DNA from: Watersipora subatra
Lineage: Eukaryota > Bryozoa > Gymnolaemata > Cheilostomatida > Watersiporidae
Direction: 5' to 3'
Assembly (NCBI RefSeq): GCF_963576615.1
Contig: NC_088708.1
Coordinates: 66,008,672-66,072,671 of the forward strand
DNA: 64,000 bases
This document shows positions 63,861-64,000 of this stretch, piece after piece (position 1 is the first letter of the stretch; each line of letters begins with the position of its first letter). The translations under genes were made by a program, and so were the position numbers. The notes below the pieces were generated by a model. The model was given only the letters and a program-made list of their open reading frames with translations. It did no database searches and was not told the DNA's origin.

Positions 63861-64000
63861 TCACAGGGTAGAATGATGGTCGTAGGTCGTATCCTCTGTA
63901 TCTTAATCCTGTTATAAGTGACGGACATATCGGAGGAGCAACCTGAAAGTAGCTGAAATTTTGTTGGTTCAAGGCTAAATTCTATATAAGACCAGTGGCG

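Overview
The window is AT-rich animal nuclear DNA with small exons, long introns, many minisatellites and many short DNA transposons. The gene set (a lipoxygenase, an organic-ion transporter and a family of tiny metallothionein-like genes) and the tRNA-derived SINEs, R4-like LINE, pogo-, hAT- and PIF-type MITEs suggest a marine invertebrate, most likely a spiralian/lophotrochozoan. The sequence alone does not settle the phylum.

Layout. 1-5647: the last seven exons of an arachidonate-type lipoxygenase (+), with all five expected iron ligands; its 5' half lies outside the window. 5648-17037: no host gene seen; it holds dispersed repeats, two MITEs (one PIF/Harbinger-like with a nearby empty site) and a decayed LINE reverse-transcriptase region. 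17121-28467: a complete ten-exon SLC22-type transporter (+, 548 aa by my splice model), whose introns are packed with minisatellites, foldback elements and small tandem duplications, including extra copies of one splice donor.

32-64 kb is a cluster of five small genes with one architecture: a first exon of four or five codons, then a phase-1 intron. Metallothionein A (32089-32374, -) and metallothionein B (63185-63757, -) are Cys-rich with CxC and CC motifs. A third gene (57618-58608, -) is a 62-aa Cys/His-rich metallothionein-like protein. The remaining two (43347-46241, + and 49919-51338, -) are near-identical copies facing each other in a large inverted repeat. They are clear paralogues of the 57.6-kb gene, with the same exon sizes, phases and linker, yet every one of its ten cysteines and four histidines has been replaced or deleted. 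They therefore encode an acidic, Cys-free, probably disordered 56-aa protein. All five genes carry the same core-promoter module: RGCCTC, exactly 11 bases, then TATATMA, about 75-105 bp before the ATG.

The Cys-free paralogue pair and the fixed-spacing promoter module are the most interesting items. Around them, a pogo-like element carrying two nested hAT-type MITEs sits in one palindrome arm only, and the other arm preserves the empty site. Flanking homology beyond the exons shows that the 50-kb and 57.6-kb genes arose as a tandem duplication before the inverted duplication. All calls come from reading the sequence by eye; no database or alignment tool was used.
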